10,160 nt of DNA from Candidatus Hydrothermarchaeota archaeon (GTDB taxonomy: Archaea > Hydrothermarchaeota > Hydrothermarchaeia > Hydrothermarchaeales > WAQR01): positions 1 to 10,160 of the forward strand of contig WAQR01000129.1 in assembly GCA_015520145.1 (NCBI GenBank), given 5' to 3'. The notes under the pieces were generated by a model. It was not told the DNA's origin, ran no database searches, and saw only the letters and a program-made list of their open reading frames with translations. Within the stretch, counting starts at the first letter, position 1; every line of letters starts with the position of its first letter. Shown here piece by piece: positions 6,216 through 10,160 of the stretch. Both the position numbers and the translations under genes were made by a program.

Positions 6216-6225
6216 CTTATATATG
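6216..6225 (+). promoter_or_regulatory. TATA-like box upstream of the 38-codon gene
   Basis: CTTATATATG matches the archaeal box A well and is one of the strongest-looking TATA boxes in the window. It predicts a transcript start near 6247, leaving a leader of about 100 bases before the small reading frame at 6346. The leader has no obvious fold that I can support. Confidence 0.5.
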
Positions 6226-6345
6226 TATTAAACACTTATTATTGGTTAATGAGAACATCGTAACACTCGTACACAACTATATGGACGAATGAGTGGATAT
6301 TGAACATACGTGCATGAATGGACAAAAATGGAAGGAGATAGAGCT

Positions 6346-6462
6346 ATGGATTTTGTAGAGTGGCGGCGTAAAAGTCTACCAAAAAGGTTTGAAGAACTTA
6401 TCAAGAGATATGAAAGTGAAATAGTAACCAAAAACGGAGTCAATCCATTAAAGCGCAAATAA
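6346..6462 (+). CDS. Small hypothetical protein, 38 residues
   Basis: A short reading frame with a clear ribosome site, AAGGAGAT (6332-6339), six bases before the ATG. The product begins MDFVEWRRKSLPKRFEELIK and ends NGVNPLKRK. It is basic overall, with charged residues spaced as in an amphipathic helix through about residues 4-28, and has no cysteines, signal peptide or membrane segment. I do not recognise a family. In-frame ATG (6328) and GTG (6310) codons could extend it, but the ribosome site supports 6346. It lies between a good TATA box and the end of the convergent radical SAM gene. It may be a real small gene, or the reading frame could be incidental to a noncoding transcript. Confidence 0.5.
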   Translation: MDFVEWRRKSLPKRFEELIKRYESEIVTKNGVNPLKRK

Positions 6463-6574
6463 CTGCTAGGCTCTTTTAACACCTCAGGATATGAGAAGGG
6501 ACGGTGTTTTCAAGAAGAGTGCAGGTGGATAGGATAGTTTAGCGTTGTGGTTAGGGTTTACTGGATAAGTAAGT
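6463..6574. other. Convergent intergenic spacer with weak inverted repeat
   Basis: The gap between the 38-codon gene and the radical SAM gene contains AACACC (6478-6483) and GGTGTT (6503-6508), able to form a six-base stem with a nested TCA/TGA pair, followed by TTTT. It could help end transcription of the small gene. Nothing else convincing is seen here. Confidence 0.3.
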
Positions 6575-7825
6575 CTATCTTTCCAGTTTTGGGTAGAGTG
6601 AGTAGTGTGTACACTTCTTAATCTCTTTTAGCATATAGTCTGCAAGTCTTATGTATTCTTTTCTTGTCATGCCTTCAGGGAGGTATAGATTTCCACCCGG
6701 ACCATGGCCATGGAACTTTGCTACCCAGTTTGGATGCATTTTTATATATCTGCCGCCGCTAAGATCTGTCCCGGGATATGCAGTGGCAAGCGACATCAGT
6801 ATCTGTCTGGGTCTTACTTTATAAAGGAATTTTATTGTCTGTTTTACACTCCGTTCAGTCTCGCCTGGTAATCCAAAGGTGATATATGCCCTTACAGGGA
6901 TTTTGTATTTTCTTGCCTTTTCAAATGCCGCTTCCATTACTGCTACATCGACCTTGCGGTCGCATCTTTCAAGGATTTCCTGTGAGGCCGAGTCAATGCC
7001 CATGCATATCAAGTTGCAGCCTGATGTGGACATGGCACGGAGTATCTCGTCGTCCAGGTGGTCTGCCCTTGTCTCGCAGCTCCATTTGATATCGAGGTCT
7101 TCGTCTTTGATCATGTCACATATCTCCAGCACCCGTTTCTTATCGAGCGTGAACGTGCTGTCCATAAAACGCACGAGATTGAATCCCATTTCTGCGATTC
7201 TCTTTAATTCTTCAAGTACATTTTTGGTGGAGCGATATCTGACCTGGTTTTTCCAGAACCTCGTTGCACTACAGTAGGCGCACGAATAGGGGCAGCCTCT
7301 AGCCGAGATGATTGACATTATCTTGTAATTTTCAATTCTAAAATAATCGTGTGCTGGAAATGGTATGTCGTCGAGGTCTTTGATAAGTGCCCTGTCAGGG
7401 TTATGGACGAATCTTCCGTTTTCCCTGTAGGAGATTCCGTCTATTTTTTCGAGGTCTTTTAAATCAATGAGTTCTGAAAATGTCTTTTCGCCTTCACCTC
7501 TGACCACTATGTCAGCGCCGCCTAGTAGTGCTTCCTCAGGGTTGAATGTCGCGTGAACACCGCCCATAACAACTGTTGCATTGCTTGATTTCTTCAATTT
7601 CCCTGTGATTTCCAGCGCCCTTTGAAAGGATGGTGTGGTTGCCGTGATGCCGATGATGTCCGGCCTGAAATCTGTTATCTTTGCAATGCTGAAACTTTCG
7701 ACGTTTTCGTCAATGACCATGATATCAGCACGGTCTTTTGAGATACCTGCAAGATATCCAAGGCCAATTGGAAACAGGTCTTTTCCGCGGTACGGGAATT
7801 TTGGATGAATGTACAGGACGCGCAT
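6575..7825 (-). CDS. B12-binding-domain radical SAM protein
   Basis: A 416-residue protein with an N-terminal cobalamin-binding-like domain and a radical SAM core. The first domain (about 1-145) has VLYIHPKFPYRG, PIGLGYLAG (19-27), PDIIGITATTPSFQRALEIT (55-74) and VVMGGVHATFNPEEAL (85-100), typical of the B12-binding class; the strict D-x-H-x-x-G lower-ligand motif is not present, as in many members. The SAM cluster motif is C178-x3-C182-x2-C185 (RGCPYSCAYCSA), followed by RFMDSTFTLD and ITFGLPGETE (315-324). Relatives carry out methylations or ring-forming steps on lipids, pigments, cofactors or natural products; the substrate here cannot be read from sequence. The ATG lies two bases after the methyltransferase stop and has no visible ribosome site, so coupled translation or a recent junction is likely. 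G+C is higher than in the adjoining methyltransferase gene. Confidence 0.88.
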   Translation of the reverse strand: MRVLYIHPKFPYRGKDLFPIGLGYLAGISKDRADIMVIDENVESFSIAKITDFRPDIIGITATTPSFQRALEITGKLKKSSNATVVMGGVHATFNPEEALLGGADIVVRGEGEKTFSELIDLKDLEKIDGISYRENGRFVHNPDRALIKDLDDIPFPAHDYFRIENYKIMSIISARGCPYSCAYCSATRFWKNQVRYRSTKNVLEELKRIAEMGFNLVRFMDSTFTLDKKRVLEICDMIKDEDLDIKWSCETRADHLDDEILRAMSTSGCNLICMGIDSASQEILERCDRKVDVAVMEAAFEKARKYKIPVRAYITFGLPGETERSVKQTIKFLYKVRPRQILMSLATAYPGTDLSGGRYIKMHPNWVAKFHGHGPGGNLYLPEGMTRKEYIRLADYMLKEIKKCTHYSLYPKLER

Positions 7826-7827
7826 AA

Positions 7828-8757
7828 TCAGGATTTTATTAGTTCAGTTATCTTCTTCTGTTTTCTCTTATCTAAAATCTCTTTAATACGTCTTTCTGCT
7901 ATCTCAACATATCCTCTTTCTATATCATAACCCACAAAGCGACGATTTGATAATAGAGCAGCAACAGCAGTAGTTCCACTCCCGATGAATGGGTCAAGTA
8001 CGATATCATTCTCAAACGTGTAAAGTTTTATGCACCTTAACGGCAATTCAACAGGGAACGGAGCGGGATGACCTACTTTTCTAGCGGATTCTGCTCCGAA
8101 AGTCCAGATGCTTTTGGTAAGTTCAAGAAATTCTTCTTTGGAAATGGTGTTTTTCCTCTTGTAGATATTTTTTCTACTAAATGTACCTTTAGAGAAGACC
8201 AAGATATATTCATGGATATCCCTTAAGGTAGGATTGGCAGCAGAAAGCCAACTTCCCCATGCCGTGGAAGGGCTTGCACTAGAACCTTTGTTCCATATAA
8301 TTTCTCCCCTCATCAAAAAACTCAAGTCTAGCATATCTTTTACTATGAAAGCATCCAAAGGGATATAGGGTTTTCTCCCTAAATTCGCGATGTTAATACA
8401 GATTCTGCCACCTGGAACAAGCACTCTATAAACTTCTTTCCATACATTTTTTAGGAATTGTAAGTATTCTTCAAGTGTAAAGTCTTCATCATAATCTTTC
8501 CCAACATTGTAAGGCGGTGATGTCACCATTAGATGAACACTATTATCTGGCAGCTCATCCATTTTTTCAGAAGATTTACAAAACAATTTATTTAAAAACT
8601 GTGGAGGGATTTGATTTTCTATATATTCAACTTTCTCCTCCTTTGGTAAACCTTCGTATAATTTGCTGGTATAAAAAGAGGTAGAATTATGATTTATTCT
8701 ACCCGGCGAACCAAACGAACTTGTTTGAGTACCTCTTTTTGATTGGATAGTTTTCAT
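7828..8757 (-). CDS. Beta-class site-specific DNA methyltransferase (N4-cytosine or N6-adenine)
   Basis: A 309-residue amino-methyltransferase with motifs in beta-class order. The catalytic motif IV is TSPPY at 79-83, within VTSPPYNVGKDYD. FLMRGEIIWNKGSSASPSTA and the WGSWLSAANPTLRDIHEYIL segment form the central region. The SAM-binding motif I lies near the C-terminus, DPFIGSGTTAVA at 255-266, with VGYDIE (275-280) after it. SPPY is common in N4-cytosine enzymes but also occurs in N6-adenine ones, so the target base is uncertain and the recognition site cannot be read. It would protect host DNA from the endonuclease encoded two genes upstream. The ATG has GAGGT six bases before it and lies 12 bases after the small gene, so the three are one operon. 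Base composition is low in G+C. Confidence 0.9.
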   Translation of the reverse strand: MKTIQSKRGTQTSSFGSPGRINHNSTSFYTSKLYEGLPKEEKVEYIENQIPPQFLNKLFCKSSEKMDELPDNSVHLMVTSPPYNVGKDYDEDFTLEEYLQFLKNVWKEVYRVLVPGGRICINIANLGRKPYIPLDAFIVKDMLDLSFLMRGEIIWNKGSSASPSTAWGSWLSAANPTLRDIHEYILVFSKGTFSRKNIYKRKNTISKEEFLELTKSIWTFGAESARKVGHPAPFPVELPLRCIKLYTFENDIVLDPFIGSGTTAVAALLSNRRFVGYDIERGYVEIAERRIKEILDKRKQKKITELIKS

Positions 8758-8769
8758 TTGCCTACCTCT

Positions 8770-9108
8770 CTATCCTAATTTAAGCATATGTTGGTCTAAA
8801 AGCTCTCGAAATTCCTCTAGCGAGATAATTTGTGTCCACTTGCAGCACCCCGGTGATTCTATCCATAGAGCAACCGAATTCTCGTTTTCACGGGGCGTGG
8901 CGCCGTATTTGAATTGGCCCGGCTCTTTGTGGTAAGTCCGCAAACAAAGGGGACATATCCAATCCCCCGCCTGGTATACTCTATCAGGAAAGAATTCACC
9001 TGACACATAGTTATCTTCATTTCTTTGGGCAGTTTTCATCTTAATCATCCTTCCAATAATCGATCCACCTTTTAATATGGATTGAAATCCACTTTTGTTC
9101 GTTGCCAT
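8770..9108 (-). CDS. Small hypothetical protein with zinc-ribbon-like cysteines in the R-M operon
   Basis: A 112-residue protein of unknown family. C52-x2-C55 (DWICPLCLRTYH, with H60) and a C88-C89 pair (SPGCCKW) could form a small zinc-binding site. No helix-turn-helix typical of a restriction-modification controller protein is evident, and no nuclease or methyltransferase motif is seen. Its ATG overlaps the stop of the endonuclease gene as TAATG, which suggests coupled translation. An alternative start at residue 24, with GGAAGG upstream, would give an 89-residue protein keeping all cysteines. Its middle is G+C-rich, unlike the genes on either side. Its position between endonuclease and methyltransferase suggests a role in that system, such as an accessory subunit or regulator, but this is inference from context only. 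Confidence 0.7.
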   Translation of the reverse strand: MATNKSGFQSILKGGSIIGRMIKMKTAQRNEDNYVSGEFFPDRVYQAGDWICPLCLRTYHKEPGQFKYGATPRENENSVALWIESPGCCKWTQIISLEEFRELLDQHMLKLG

Positions 9109-10016
9109 TATTTTAATAACTTTAGGTCTCTCATCAAACTTAGGAACTTTTCAGCTTTTTTCTCATACGTTTCTTCTTTATTGGACATCTCAATAAATCT
9201 ACCTAGTTCTTTCTTAGTTGTCATACCTGCAAAGAATATTCTTTCTTCTTTTAGTAATTTCAAAAGGTGTTCTTTGAATTCAGGAAACGAATCAAATCTG
9301 AAAAAACCTTTGCCTTCTGTTGATTTTATATTTTCTCCATCATTATCTAAAGGGACTGGATTTAATGACCAAAACCCTTGTATTATCCCGCAATCTTTTA
9401 GGTTATCAACTTTTTTGTAATAGCTTTTTGCTACAGGTGTATTCCCTAGGATTATGATTGGAATCCTTGCAGATTTTAACGATGCAATTCTTACATTTAT
9501 GCTTTTACCTATTGCTTTAAGCATTGAGTCAGATCTTAATAAACCGGGGGTTCCTTTATGTGTTTTGTAATCTCCTAAACATTTCAATGAGTTATCTGCA
9601 CTACCTTTTAGAAATTCCCAATTCCATACGACAGACATCTTAACTTCAAAAATTGCCATGATGTCTTCAGGCCTTTGAAAAACAGAATTCGTCCTGCATA
9701 TTGCTATATCTGTAGGAGATGCTTTGGTTAGTTCCAATTCTTCGCAAACAACGTTTCTTACTGCATAAGCATTTAATTCTTTTGCTATTTTACTTAGAAT
9801 CTCCTGTGACCATTTTTCAGTATATGCTCCAATAAATGCATTTCTACTCTGTAATGTTGTTTTTGGTCCTTTGTAATTTTTTGGCCAATAAGCATAATAA
9901 TCTCCATCTTTAGTTGTGTAAAATAATTTTTCGGGTGTTGCTATTTCTAGTGCTTTGGTGAAGAAATCAATTTCTCTCTGTTTTGTCCATAAATTATTAT
10001 CTACCTTATCCGCCAT
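9108..10016 (-). CDS. Putative type II restriction endonuclease, PD-(D/E)XK fold
   Basis: A 302-residue protein with a likely nuclease core: S100-P101-T102-D103 (SPTDIAICR) followed about 20 residues later by F123-E124-V125-K126 (AIFEVKMS). This fits the PD-(D/E)XK pattern, with D103, E124 and K126 as candidate catalytic residues and an upstream acidic helix (YTEKWSQEIL) as often seen. Together with a co-directional DNA methyltransferase it is best read as the cutting enzyme of a restriction-modification system; I do not recognise the recognition-specific family. The ATG has GGTGA six bases before it and a TATA-like box about 55 bases upstream. It is strikingly A/T-rich: a counted 60-base stretch from 9241 has 18 G or C, compared with 36 in a stretch from 7021 in the radical SAM gene. 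Transfer from another genome is likely. The chief alternative is a non-restriction DNA nuclease. Confidence 0.75.
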   Translation of the reverse strand: MADKVDNNLWTKQREIDFFTKALEIATPEKLFYTTKDGDYYAYWPKNYKGPKTTLQSRNAFIGAYTEKWSQEILSKIAKELNAYAVRNVVCEELELTKASPTDIAICRTNSVFQRPEDIMAIFEVKMSVVWNWEFLKGSADNSLKCLGDYKTHKGTPGLLRSDSMLKAIGKSINVRIASLKSARIPIIILGNTPVAKSYYKKVDNLKDCGIIQGFWSLNPVPLDNDGENIKSTEGKGFFRFDSFPEFKEHLLKLLKEERIFFAGMTTKKELGRFIEMSNKEETYEKKAEKFLSLMRDLKLLK

Positions 10017-10088
10017 TTTTTTTCACCATTTTCCTTGATTTCATCCACCATAAATTTTTCAATTGACGACATATAAAACTCTTGTCTC
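10017..10088 (-). promoter_or_regulatory. Promoter and leader of the restriction-modification operon
   Basis: On the minus strand AGTTTTATATGT (10080-10069) is a good TATA-like box. It predicts a transcript start near 10047 and a leader of about 30 bases ending in GGTGA (10027-10023) before the endonuclease ATG. The same 12 bases occur in the promoter region of the EVE-KaiC gene. A 23-codon frame starting at 10072 overlaps this leader but begins inside the TATA box, so it is not called as a gene. Confidence 0.5.
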
Positions 10089-10160
10089 TCATATCTCTTC
10101 TAAGACGTATTTTTGGTCTCCCATTCCAAGGGCTTTTGCAGTTAATACCTGGGTCTTCCA
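10089..10160 (-). CDS. C-terminal end of an unidentified gene
   Basis: An open frame enters from the right edge and ends with a TGA at 10091-10089. The visible 23 residues, including KTQVLTAKALGMGDQKYVLE near the end, have ordinary protein composition, and the frame stops just before the promoter of the endonuclease gene. Too little is seen to name a family. Two other frames are less protein-like here. It may belong to the same accessory region or mark its boundary. Confidence 0.4.
   Translation of the reverse strand, partial: WKTQVLTAKALGMGDQKYVLEEI

Noticed and set aside
6240..6345. C/D-box small RNA or riboswitch in the leader of the small gene
   Set aside because: I looked for RUGAUGA and CUGA boxes in order and for a stable stem and did not find a convincing set.
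6246..6482. Minus-strand 78-codon frame across the 6.2-6.5 kb gap
   Set aside because: It opposes the 38-codon frame that has a good ribosome site and a TATA box; the minus frame has neither and has an implausible composition.
6491..6532. 13-codon plus-strand frame after the small gene
   Set aside because: Very short, with only a weak AGGAT-like site; no reason to think it is translated.
9082..9420. Plus-strand frame opposite the endonuclease C-terminus (112 codons)
   Set aside because: It overlaps two co-directional minus-strand genes, is phenylalanine/serine-rich and lacks initiation signals.
1..10160. CRISPR array, tRNA, rRNA or insertion sequence
   Set aside because: No regularly spaced repeat, no tRNA-like T-loop/anticodon arrangement, no rRNA-like stretch and no transposase motif or terminal inverted repeats were seen on either strand by eye.

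Overview
The window looks like a piece of a euryarchaeal chromosome, probably a methanogen, alkane oxidiser or related anaerobe of the Methanomicrobia/Halobacteriota side. This rests on an archaeal-type DnaG primase, two archaeal conserved-hypothetical families (UPF0058 and UPF0146), an archaeal RimI-like acetyltransferase, a KaiC-family ATPase and an AhbD-type radical SAM enzyme of the siroheme-dependent haem pathway. TATA-like boxes with short leaders, GGAGGTGA-type ribosome sites and heavy use of AGA/AGG and ATA codons agree. No database search was possible, so genus-level placement is not attempted.

Layout. 1-3212 (minus strand): the pyrE-like gene leads, 16 bases later comes ahbD, and after a 174-base promoter gap comes an EVE-KaiC fusion ATPase. 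The ATPase stop codon overlaps a further gene that runs off the left edge and may be a type II/IV secretion-type ATPase. 3213-3502 is an A/T-rich divergent promoter region. 3503-5132 (plus strand): dnaG and then a UPF0058 gene. 5182-6180: a rimI-like gene (minus) and a UPF0146 gene (plus) diverge from a 90-base intergenic region holding a palindromic TATA box and a second palindrome. 6181-6574: no long gene, but a strong TATA box and a 38-codon reading frame with a good ribosome site. 6575-10160 (minus strand): the tail of an unknown gene, then a compact cluster of a PD-(D/E)XK endonuclease, a small cysteine-containing protein and a beta-class DNA methyltransferase, followed two bases later by a B12-binding radical SAM enzyme.

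How it fits together. The left and middle parts are housekeeping or conserved archaeal genes (pyrimidine salvage/synthesis, haem maturation, primase/exosome, protein acetylation). The right part is an accessory restriction-modification module. Its endonuclease and methyltransferase genes are visibly poorer in G+C than the neighbouring genes, while the small gene between them is G+C-rich, which suggests a mosaic acquired module. The most notable items are the EVE-KaiC fusion with a possible CTG-initiated partner gene, the three-gene restriction-modification operon with an unexplained zinc-ribbon-like protein, its tight junction with the radical SAM gene, and the small 38-codon gene.
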